DNA from: Lucinisca nassula
Taxonomy: Eukaryota; Mollusca; Bivalvia; Lucinida; Lucinidae
Assembly (NCBI GenBank): GCA_963580285.1
Contig: OY757013.1
Location: 151,951,900 to 152,015,899 of the forward strand
Direction of reading: 5' to 3'
DNA: 64,000 nucleotides
A program made the position numbers and the translations under genes. The number at the start of each line of letters is the position of its first letter. The stretch's first letter is position 1. Positions 40,890-49,992 of this stretch are shown here, one piece after another. Under the pieces are notes generated by a model. It saw only the letters and a program-made list of their open reading frames with translations, ran no database searches and was not told the origin of the DNA.

Positions 40890-41040
40890 TGACAAACAGT
40901 GTGGATGGGTAAATGGACAGACGGTTGAATGAATAAATAAATGGAGTTGTGGGTTGGTAGATGTACTGACGGACGAACAGACGGTTGAATATACGGAGAT
41001 GGATAAGTGAATTAATGAATGAATTATTGATTGAGGTTTC
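40890..41040. repeat. Low-complexity GGA/GAAT tract
   Basis: Degenerate tetranucleotide runs (GGATGGGTAAATGG, GAACAGACGGTTGAAT repeated at about 40919 and 40975). No other structure. Confidence 0.7.
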
Positions 41041-41698
41041 ACGTCTGAGTCAAAACACATCCCGCAAAACTTGGTCACTGTGACCTGTATTTGGGAAAAA
41101 CAGAACTAATTTTTAATGTTTAAAAACTTGGAGCATGTAATCCTCTCATTGGTTATATATCAGTGGCCAGTGTTGGCTTATCTATAGGCCAGGGTCAGTT
41201 GAAACTGCACTCCACTCCATGTTGATTCATGAAAAAAGCTGATAGTTCTTACATATTTGTTAGCTTTTCGTACTTTTTGTCAATGGAAGTTCTTACATAT
41301 TTATTATATAGCTTTTGATACTTGTTTTCAGTTGAAGTGCTTTCATATTTATTATATAGCTTTTCTGTACTTGTTGTCCATCGATCCAAAGTTACTAGTC
41401 AAAGAAACTTACAGCCTGCTTTTATCCATGTGACTCGTTGAATGAAAGTAACATGTAGTCATTTATAGCATTGCTATTCACCACTCCCTGTGGCATCAGA
41501 GTGCTGTGATAAGAGTTGAATATCTAAAATGTTGACTGGGCAGAAATATGTATTGGGTCATACACCCAGATGAGAGTCTGCAAAAAACATCATTCTTTCA
41601 TCAAAGCACTGACAGACAGCACTGGTGGGTTGATTGTCTATTGAGTGTTGTCTGGAAAGAGACATGGACTGTTAACATTTCGTTTAAATCTTAAAGTC
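41041..41698. other. No gene recognised
   Basis: Contains three diverged copies of TTCTTACATATTTATTATATAG (41250-41360). No long open frame. Confidence 0.5.
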
Positions 41699-41701
41699 CT
41701 G

Positions 41702-41920
41702 GGGCCAGTTGTTCAAAGCATTGTTAGCTTAACGAGCTCGTTAGTGGTCACATTGTTAACTATTCTAGCAAGTTAAATATTCAAAATTTTGGTACTTTTG
41801 CTGAAAAAATGTGTGCAGCTCACATTTTTTTCAGCAAAAATATTAGCATATTTGCCATAATAAATGATCAAAGTTTTAACGATATGTTAACTAATGACGT
41901 TAGTTTTGAACAAATCGGGC
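41702..41920. mobile_element. Fold-F, right end decayed
   Basis: GGGCCAGTTGTTCAAA after CTG on the left; the right end reads TTTGAACAAATCGGGC. The hairpin apex is partly deleted. Confidence 0.8.
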
Positions 41921-41929
41921 ATGTACTGT

Positions 41930-42260
41930 AAGAAAACAGTGTAGACCCTGATCAGATATCAAGTTCTGCCCTTAAATTCCTGTACTGTTACCCTGTCAGT
42001 GTAGACCCTGATCAGACACGTCCACGTGACTATCAATAATTTGTAGCAAATCAAGGTAAAGGATATTTATAGACAATAGTCGTGTTATTTATCATGATCA
42101 CTGAGAGGTCAGAGTGTTGCATACGAGGGTTATCTATAGAACATGGACTGGATTTCTGTCTATGGCAAACAGTGAAGACCCTGATCAGATGCCACAAATT
42201 GTGGCATCTGATCAGGGTCTACACTGTTTGCTTAATTTGCAGGAATTTAAGGATCAAGTG
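41930..42260. repeat. Cluster of hairpin pieces of the TTAA MITE group
   Basis: Left arms at 41940 and 41999 (AGTGTAGACCCTGATCAGA) with no partner, then a perfect hairpin at 42164-42230 (GATGCCACAAATTGTGGCATC). Flank TTGCATACGAGGGTTATC matches 10510-10530. Confidence 0.65.
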
Positions 42261-42340
42261 AAACAGTCTAAGTTCTCGTTCAGGACCATTTTTTTTTTCA
42301 AGCCTGCACACTCACCAGTGCTATCACTGCTTTGATTAAC

Positions 42341-42560
42341 TTAACCCTTTTTGTACCAAATTGGGTTTTGCTCCTTATATAGCAGGAGTCCATTTCAAAA
42401 CTTAAGGCTGTCATGTTGTGTTTTCTTCAAAATTTATTTGGAAATTGACTGAACTTTTAGCAAACAATGGAGGCCCTGATCAGACGCCGCAGCGTCTGAT
42501 CTGGGCCCGCACTGTTTGCCAGGGTACTCGTTTTGGGGTTTACAGTGCAGAATGGGTTAA
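42341..42560. mobile_element. P2 hairpin MITE, complete
   Basis: TTAACCCTTTTTGTACC to GTGCAGAATGGGTTAA; apex shortened (GACGCCGCAGCGTC). Confidence 0.85.
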
Positions 42561-42877
42561 TGAACCATTTACAAACACACAAAAAATAACCCACTTTACT
42601 GTACTTTAGTGACCAAATTCTGAGGATAATTACAGAATAATGCTGCCAGAATCAGAGCAATTACTTATGTTTTTGCATAATCCTTAGTAAACATCATATG
42701 ATCATGTGATAACAATAGTACCAGTACTGTCTGACTGTTCTTATGATCATTACCATAGAAACCATAAAAACGAAAAACAAATGATCTGATCCTCAATGGC
42801 AACAGGTCTATGAAATCAAACACCAACATAAGCACTGACAACACTCCAGGGTCAGTTATGGAGGGCTTTATTAACCT
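42561..42877. other. No gene recognised
   Basis: No repeat match and no open frame of note. Confidence 0.5.
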
Positions 42878-43091
42878 TTAACCCATTTAGTACCAAATGG
42901 AATCTTCCTCCTTAAATACAGCAGGAGTCCATTTCAAAATTTAGGGTTGTCAGGTTGTGTTTTCTTCAACAACTATCTGAAAATTGGCTGAAAATTTTGC
43001 AAACAGTGTAGACCCTGATCAGATCCCACATTCTGGGCCTGCCCTGTTTGCCAACTACCCTCTTCGGTGTTTCCAGTACATATTGGCTTAA
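42878..43091. mobile_element. P2 hairpin MITE, right hairpin arm reduced
   Basis: TTAACCCATTTAGTACC to GTACATATTGGCTTAA. The hairpin reads CCTGATCAGATCCCACATTC then TGGGCCTGCC, so most of the right arm is lost. An unpaired left arm follows at 43108-43128. Confidence 0.75.
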
Positions 43092-43342
43092 ATTCCTGTA
43101 CTGTAAGTAAAGAGTGTAGGCCCTGATCAGACATTCAGATAATTTTGACCCTCCTAGACAACACTCTGATCTTACAGTGATAAGAATAGCACATCTAATT
43201 TCTAATATGAACTTAGGCACAGCCTAGATATGGACATGAACATTACCGGTCAGTTAATGTTTAAAAGCAAAGATGATAGTGTTTTAACCTACCTGAACTT
43301 AAAGTCCAAGTGAATAATTGCAAGCCACTTTACCAATATGCT

Positions 43343-43555
43343 TTAACCCTTATCTTGCTGTTCCTGACAACCCCTATATTTTCAAACAGCATAGATCCAG
43401 ATCAGGTAGCTTCTGAAGAAGCCACCTGATCAGGATCTACACTGTTTGGCATTCAGTTTATGAATTTGTAGCAATAAATTACATCAAGTAATTTGATTGG
43501 TTGATAGACAGAAATGGGTGTGGCTTAAATGAATATTCAGCAAGATAAGGGTTAA
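43343..43555. mobile_element. P1 hairpin MITE, complete
   Basis: TTAACCCTTATCTTGCTG to CAAGATAAGGGTTAA; arms GATCAGGTAGCTTC / GAAGCCACCTGATC. Confidence 0.85.
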
Positions 43556-43689
43556 CTTACGTCCCTTGTTGAAACAGACAACATTTTTGGATCTCCAAGC
43601 TTTACTTGAGAGCATTCTTGTTGACTGCTGACTGTATAGCCTTTGTGAGCATTCTTGCTGTCAGAAGCAGAATTGTTTACTGGTGACAC

Positions 43690-44222
43690 GTCCATAGACA
43701 ATCCTTCACCAGTGAACATGGTTTACGAAGTCAAAGGTCTTGCGAAATGCAACTTGTTCAATTTTACCATGACATTGTGGGCAATCTGGATGGGGACATA
43801 AATCGTGGCCACAAACAGACAGACTTGATCATCATAGACTTCGCCAAGGCCTTTGACAAAATTGAAGGTACCTAGCTCACAGAGGGCTATAAAATAAACT
43901 TGACTACTTAATGGGATAAGCAGATCCACACATATTTGGATAAGCTCATGGCTCTCTGGGGGCTCACAAGAAGTTGTACTTGATGGCCAAGCATCTGATC
44001 AAGTCCCTGTTTTATCTGGAGCCCCCCCCCCCCCAAGGTTCAGTCCTTGGACCGGTCTTCTTAGTTTTCATCAATGATCTGACTGATAATATCAGGTCAT
44101 CAGTCAGTTTGTTTGCTGATAATGTGTCCTGTATATATTCTCCGTCTGAATGTCTTATTTTACAAGATGACCTGGATCGACTTGCACAGTGGGAGGCCGA
44201 TTAGCAGATGAAGTTCAATGTG
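43690..44222 (+). pseudogene. Non-LTR reverse transcriptase fragment, broken
   Basis: Translation in changing frames gives the middle of a LINE reverse transcriptase: HGLRSQRSCEMQLVQFYHD, then DLIIIDFAKAFDK (catalytic motif A), then VVLDGQASDQ, then GSVLGPVLFLVFINDL, then LFADN and AQWEAD. Breaks: a TAG after the motif A block, at least one frame change near 43870-43970, a C run (44023-44036) where SGVPQG is expected, FADD changed to FADN, and TGG to TAG before QMKFNV. The enzyme would copy LINE RNA into DNA. Both ends are lost; H9 starts at its right edge. Confidence 0.8.
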
Positions 44223-44225
44223 GCG

Positions 44226-46991
44226 GGGGAATTTTTGGCCTCAGGGGCATAATTAGAACAATCTTGGTAGAGGTCCAATAGATGAAGCTAAACCCCAAAT
44301 TTCAAAGACCTGGGCCTTGCGCTTTCAGAGGAGAAGATTTTCTTTTTTAGATTTTTCCTATATAAGTCAATGTAAAACCCAGGGGCCCTAGAGCTATAAT
44401 TTGAACAATCTTGATAGTGGTCTACAAGAAGAAGCTTCATACCAAATATCAAACACCTGAGCCTTCTGGTTTCAGACAAGAAGATTTTTAAAGCTTTTCC
44501 CTACGTAAGTCTATGTAAAACGAAAGGGCTCCGGGGCGGGGGCATTTTTGGTCCCAGGACTAGAATTTGAACAATCTTGGCAGAGGTCCACTAAATGAAG
44601 CTACGCACCAAATATTGAAGGCCTGGTTTCAGAGGTGAATATTTTTTAAGTTTCTATTTAAAAAAATCTGTTGTTGGCTCCCGAAAAAAAAAATAGGCCT
44701 GATCCCCTTATATGACAAATGGACTTGTCCAACGTATGGCAGTGGAAAAGTCTTCTAGCATACAATGTGTTAATGTCCCCATCAACACTGTATTAAACTA
44801 GTTCCTATGACTTATTATTGTATGTATATATGTATTGCCTGTCATAGAAATTTTGAAATAAATATGTATATTAAATTTTTACCAAGTAAATACAGGATTT
44901 TCTATGAAAAAGAAAAACGATATTTCTCACAGAGAAATAATTCCTACTGAGAATGTGAACAATCTTGGTGAAATCATCAAGACGAAGCTTCATGTCAATT
45001 ATCATAGACCTTGGCCTTCTCCTTTCAGACAAGAAGATTTCAAATGTTTTCATTGCCTTGACTTCTATTTCCTACGGCTATAATTTGAACACTTTTGATA
45101 GAGGTCCACTTGATTTTGATAGACCACCAAATATCAAAGATCTGGGCCTTGCGGTTTCAGATTGGAAGATTTTCTTAAAGTTCCCTATATATAAGTCAAT
45201 GTAAAAACCGAAAGGCACGGGGCGGAGGCATTTTTGGCCCAAGGGCTATGATTTGAACAATCTCAGATTCGGAGAAGAAGATTTTTAAACATTTTCCCTG
45301 TTATTCAGGGAAAATTTCTATTCCCTGAAAAATTTTCCCTATAATGTTAATGCGAAGAAGATTTTTAAAGATTTTCCCTATAGAAGTCTATGTAAAACCA
45401 AAGGGCCCGAGGGCGGGGGCATTTTTGGCCCTAGGGCTATAATTAGAACAATATTGGGAGGGGTTCAGTAGATGAAGCTTCATACCAAATATCAAAGACC
45501 CGGGCCTTATGGTTTCAGAGATGTAGATTTTTAAATATTTTCTCTATATATATGCCTATAAAACCAAAGGGCCCAGGGGTGGGGGCATTTTTGGCCCTAG
45601 GGCTATAATTTGAATATTGTTGATAGAGGTTCACTAGCTGAAGTCTTGCGGTTTCAGAGAAGAAAATTTTTAAAGATTTTCCCTATATAAGCCTATACAA
45701 AACCAAAGGCCCCTGGGGCGGGGCATTTTTGGCCCCAGGGGTATAATTTGAACAATCTTGGTAGCCCTCCATTAGATGAAGCTTCATAACAAATATCAAA
45801 GGCCTGGGCCATGCGGTTTCAGAGAAGATTTTTAAAGATTTTCCCTATATAAGCCTTTGTAAACCATTTAAGGCCCCCAGGGCAGGGGCATTTATCGCAC
45901 TAGGCCTATAATTTGAAAAATCTTGATAGAGGTTCACTAAATGAAGCTTCACACCAAATATCAAAGAACTGGGCCTTGCGGTTTCAGAGAAGAAGATTTT
46001 TAAAAATTTTCCCTATAAATCTTTGTAAAACCAAAGGGCTCTGGGGATATAATTTGAACAGTCTTGGTAGAGGTCCAGTAGATGAAGCTTCATACCAAAT
46101 AGCAAAGACGGGGGCCTTGTGGTTTCAGAGAAGAAGATTTTATAAATATTTTCCCTATATAAGTGTATGAAAAAACCAAAGGGCCCCGGGGCGGGGGCAT
46201 TTTTGGCCCTAGTGCTATAAATTGAACAATCTTGATAGAGGTCCACTAGTTGAAGCTTCACACCAAATATCTTGCATTTTCAGGGAAGAAGATATTTAAA
46301 GATTTTCCCAATATACCGTATTCGACCTAATTACCGCACATGCTCCTGTAAGCGCACATCAAATCTATTTTTGAAAAGGAAATGCATAAGCGCACACTTT
46401 ACAGTAACCTCCCCGTGGAAGCTCTCACAGTAAATCTCTAAAAAAAAACTTACCGTTATTTCTTCAACAGTATCCTTTTCCGTCCCATTGAATATCAGCA
46501 TGCATCATCTCAGAAGCTATTGTTTTCGCATCGAGTGTGCGCTAATTAGGTAGATTTTTCACTGTGATTTTTTTAAACGATTTTGAAAATACTAAGCGCA
46601 CGGTGCGGTAATTAGGGCAAATACGGTAAGCCTATGTAAAACCAAAGGCCCCTGGGGCGGACGCTATAATTTGAACAATCTTGGTAGAGGTCAACTAGAT
46701 GAAGCTTCATACCAAATATCGAAGGCCTGGGCCTTGTGCTTTCAGAGAAGATTTTTCAAGTTTTCAGTGAAAAAATCTATATTTGGCTGCTGTGACCTAG
46801 ATGTGCAACGGAGCGAACCATTTGAACAACTTTGAAAGGGGTCCAGATAAGAATCATTCCTGTGAAGTTTGGTCAAAATCTGATCAGTGGTTTAGGAGAT
46901 GTCATTTGAAGAATTGTTTACGGACGCACACATGGACAACAGACGAAAAGTGATCACAAAAGCTCACCTTGTCACTATGTGACAGTAGAGC
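44226..46991 (-). mobile_element. HLR H9, AGCTC family, 3' end lost
   Basis: On the minus strand it starts TTTTTAGCTCTACTGTCACA with a TAGTGACA hairpin at 46965-46996. A core of about 15 copies of a 140-165-bp unit follows (plus-strand words GGGGGCATTTTTGGCCC, TATAATTTGAACAATCTTGG, GATGAAGCTTCATACCAAAT, TTGCGGTTTCAGAGAAGAAG). The array stops at 44226 without a 3' hairpin. It is interrupted by a P3/SINE-like scrap (44690-44960) and by MITE-Q. Confidence 0.75.
46316..46623. mobile_element. MITE-Q in H9, TA target duplication
   Basis: CCGTATTCGACCTAATTACC to GGTAATTAGGGCAAATACGG, flanked by TA. Removing it with one TA restores the array word CCCAATATAAGCCTATG. Uninterrupted copy of 12685-13323. 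Confidence 0.85.
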
Positions 46992-47224
46992 TAAAAAGGA
47001 AAGTTGTGGGTGCTTGTTGGATTCAACAATCACAACATGGCATTTCACGGTTATCCATAAAATCTTTTTCAAATAGTCAAAAATATTGTCACCATTTTCC
47101 CATCTTTTCTCTTTATCTGAATCGCAAATACTTTTTTTTCTTTCTTTTCTCCTATTTATACTGCTACTCGCTCACATCTGAGCATTGCGAGCAGGATTTC
47201 CTGGTTATTTTTTATTTTTTTAAG

Positions 47225-47340
47225 CAATGTGGATGAAGTGCCTTGCTGAAGGGCACAACACTTTCATCAGCGTAAGGCTTGAACCCGCAACCTCTCGATC
47301 ACAAATCCGATGCGCTACCACTGCACCAAAGTGCTGCACT
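47225..47340 (-). mobile_element. tRNA-headed SINE fragment
   Basis: Minus strand GGTGCAGTGGTAGCGCATC (A box) and GTTGCGGGTTCAAGCC (B box), followed by GTGTTGTGCCCTTCAGC. The acceptor ends do not pair, so it is a SINE head and not a tRNA gene. Confidence 0.7.
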
Positions 47341-47711
47341 ACTTTCTGTTATCATGAATATTCGAGTTCAGATCCCATGGACGGTAAATTTGTCTGTTAA
47401 CCAAGTCATCTACATCTGCCAGTCATGTGCTGGGATCTGCAGGGTCGTACGAACATCCGTGTCAATCTGGTTGTTCATGAACAGATCCAAATCAAATTAG
47501 CTGCCTTAAGGGTACACAAGAAGCATGTCAAAGAAACACTTCTTTAACTGACAATGTTTACAAATGACATGCGACTAGTGTTTTTCATGGATGTGTCGTG
47601 ATATATCGCCGTTGGTCCCAAGTCAGGCTGTAACTGCTCTCTTCTTCATCCAGATAATGAGACTGCTGTACGTAAGAACGTAAGAACATCGTGGTGTCCG
47701 AACTGCTACAC
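47341..47711. other. No repeat match; no gene supported
   Basis: No repeat match within the window. A GTACGTAAG donor-like word at 47671 is isolated. Short open frames show no recognisable domain. Confidence 0.45.
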
Positions 47712-48012
47712 TTTCTTTCTTTCTACTGATACTGTGATTGGTCACATTTCGCCATTACTCGCAGGTGTACATTACATACACTAAAGGTTTTGCAGGATGA
47801 AAGCCTACACAGTAACCATGTAATTACGGTAGGGTTCTTTAACCTGCACAGGGGATGGTTCTCCCTGCACAGGGGGCCTCCAGTTAAAGTCCCGATTCGA
47901 AGGATGTTGTACTTTGTGACATTCATCCCTGCAAATGATGCCAATGGAGCGTGTTCGGACACTGAAATTTGATCGCCACTGCAGGGGATCGAACCCGGGA
48001 CCTCTGGCATCA
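47712..48012 (-). mobile_element. SINE-E, minus strand
   Basis: From CTTTCTTTCTTTCTACTG (tail) through GTGTACATTACATACACT and CTGCACAGGGGATGG to GGGATCGAACCCGGGACC (B box region). The A box is missing because the next inverted piece begins there. Confidence 0.75.
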
Positions 48013-48112
48013 ATTGCAGGGATGAATGCCACAAAGTGCACAGTCCTTCTGATCGGAACGTCAACTGGAGGCCCCTTGTGCAGGGAGAACCATCCCCTGC
48101 ACAAATAAAAGA
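48013..48112 (+). mobile_element. SINE-E piece, plus strand, forming a foldback
   Basis: GCAGGGATGAATGCCACAAA, GGAGGCCCCTTGTGCAGG and GAACCATCCCCTGCAC are the inverse of 47842-47938. The two pieces form an imperfect hairpin with ~95-bp arms. Confidence 0.75.
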
Positions 48113-49035
48113 TACCTTCCAATATTATCTATCTTGTTTAAGGCATTTTATCGCTGCCTATAATCTCCTGGTACTTAAGTAAGTCACTTGTGCATTTCCC
48201 TATGAGAAAAACACATGATGGTCCTATTACAATGCCCTTCAAAATCTTTTAGTGCTCCTTTTAATTATCTATCTCTGTTTACTGCCAACCCCTCCTTCGA
48301 GTGTAATGTACACCTGCACATAAGCCTCGTGTGAGGGAGTTGCAGTAAAAGAAGAAAAGGAATTCCAAGGCCCCATCAGGGATTAATTTATGCTTGATTG
48401 TATCACACACTGCGAGTCGGAACTACCATGGAAATACTGGAAATAAACGAAAACTAACCTGTTTCTGTCAAATAACGCTACCGGAAGGTAAACAGAAGAT
48501 TGGTACTCGATGTTTTTATTTTGCGCCAACTGTCAGACAGTTTGTCTATGAAAATGCAATAAGCGTCTCTGCAACATGGATCAATAATAGAGAAGCAGTC
48601 ATCGTGACGTTTTTGAAGAATCTGAATTTACAGTTTTTATTATTTATTTATTTTTATTTGGTCGGATACGTCAAAAAGTATTACATATAGCGGATTGAAA
48701 TACGAAAAGGAGAAAAAAGAATCGTAAAAGATGAATGTTGTACTAGACTGGGGACCGACTGTGTGAAAGGCAGACATTTTATTAGATGGAAGAACGCGTG
48801 AACCATACACAGGAAGTTGTCTCGCATAGTCTCACCGAGAATTCACGTGATTTGACCATCAAAAAATATTTATCAGGGAAGCGAATTACGTTGTTATGAC
48901 AACGCGTGCACCTCTTAGTCTATAGACGGACATGTTCATGTCCGTATAAATAACCATTACCTGGATTTCCTACAAATCAGTGATAGTCACCTTGACATCA
49001 GCACTGAAGATCCTGATCACTGGTGTGATGCACAC
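48113..49035. other. Longest stretch without recognised repeats
   Basis: No family word from elsewhere in the window is seen except ACATGATGGTCCTAT at 48214. An open frame of 98 codons at 48394-48690 has no recognisable domain. I see no convincing exon. Confidence 0.45.
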
Positions 49036-49372
49036 CCTTTCTTTTTTTCTTTCTTTCTTTCTTTCTTTCTTTCTTTCCTGTGATCGGTCACATCTGACCA
49101 TTATTGGCAGGTGTACATTACATACACCCGAGGTTTGCAGGATGAAGTTGCAGTAGGATTCTTTATCCTGCACAGGGGATTACTCTCTCTGCACAGGAGG
49201 CCTCCATTTAATGTGCCAGTCCAAAGGACTGCACACTTTTTTGACATTCATCCCTACAAATGATGCCAATGGAGCGTGTCCGGAAACCAAAATTGTCACC
49301 GCTGCCGGGGATCAAACCAGGGGCCTCTAGCATCAGAGGCAAGTGCACTAACTATTGAGCTATCATGCTAAG
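49036..49372 (-). mobile_element. SINE-E, full length
   Basis: Minus strand: head AGCTCAATAGTTAGTGCAC (A box) and GGTTTGATCCCCGG (B box), body GGTTTCCGGACACGC and CAGAGAGAGTAATCC, tail (AAAG)n at 49036-49078. Just past it sits a P5 piece. Confidence 0.85.
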
Positions 49373-49617
49373 GGTCTACACTGTTTACCATTCTGTCTGC
49401 ATTTTTTGTACTCCGAAATAAATTTTGTTGAAATCTTAGGAGAGTTATCGCAAGTCCTCAAGGTATGTTTAACCCTTATGTCATCAAGTAAACCCTTTAG
49501 CAGATGACATTTTTCTCTTATTTTTCAGAGAAAATCAGGCTTGATATTTCATGTGAATCATCTGCTGGAGATGATTCACATGAAATGTCAAGTATGAATT
49601 AGACTGAAAATAAAAAG
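49373..49617. mobile_element. P5 half and P8 hairpin piece
   Basis: 49373-49463: GGGTCTACACTGTTTACC, CTGTCTGCATTTTTTGTAC and CGCAAGTCCTCAAGG (P5, reversed). 49469-49617: TTAACCCTTATGTCATC and hairpin TTTCATGTGAATCATCTGC / GATGATTCACATGAAA (P8). Confidence 0.6.
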
Positions 49618-49700
49618 AACAAGAGGAACATGATGGTCCTATATCGCTGATTTTAAGTTTGCCACAGTTACAGTGCAACTTCCACTGACAGTCACCTTCG
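49618..49700 (-). mobile_element. HLR 3'-end fragment, minus strand
   Basis: AACAAGAGGAACATGATGG with TCCTATATCGC is the reverse of an HLR end (GGACCATCATGTTCC hairpin, then TCTTGTT). Little core remains. Confidence 0.5.
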
Positions 49701-49811
49701 ATAAGTGGTTACCTCCTGTTAATGGCCATTTTGGTTCTCCTCCTCCACCCCCAGGTATTTTCCTGTATATTTTAACTCTGAGAACTCATCACCTCCATCC
49801 ACCGGTCAGGG

Positions 49812-49990
49812 GCCATAATAATTAATGATTTTCTGGTCAAATTCCTTCTGTAAAACAGTCAAAATGACAGAGGATCGAAAATTCTGTCAACAAAGAAATT
49901 AAGTGTGAACAAAAATTCATGCAAATAGCGTCTGGCATAAAATACACAAAAAAAACAAGGTTTTAACCCTTTACCACTCAGATATGTGTT
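49812..49990 (+). repeat. ~180-bp direct repeat, left copy
   Basis: ATAATAATTAATGATTTTCT to ACTCAGATATGTGTT. It recurs at 52599-52775 with few changes, on the other side of the retrotransposon. It includes the left end of a P9 element (TTAACCCTTTACCACTCAG at 49963). Confidence 0.9.
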
Positions 49991-49992
49991 TT

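Noticed and set aside
47272..47335. tRNA gene candidate on the minus strand
   Set aside because: Good A and B boxes but no pairing acceptor stem; best read as a SINE head.
47640..47690. Splice-site-like pair (TTCTTCATCCAG and GTACGTAAG)
   Set aside because: The enclosed piece is about 15 bp and no neighbouring exon is seen.
48394..48690. 98-codon open frame
   Set aside because: Low-complexity end (Phe/Leu/Tyr-rich from an AT tract) and no recognisable domain or splice support; kept only as part of the repeat-free island.
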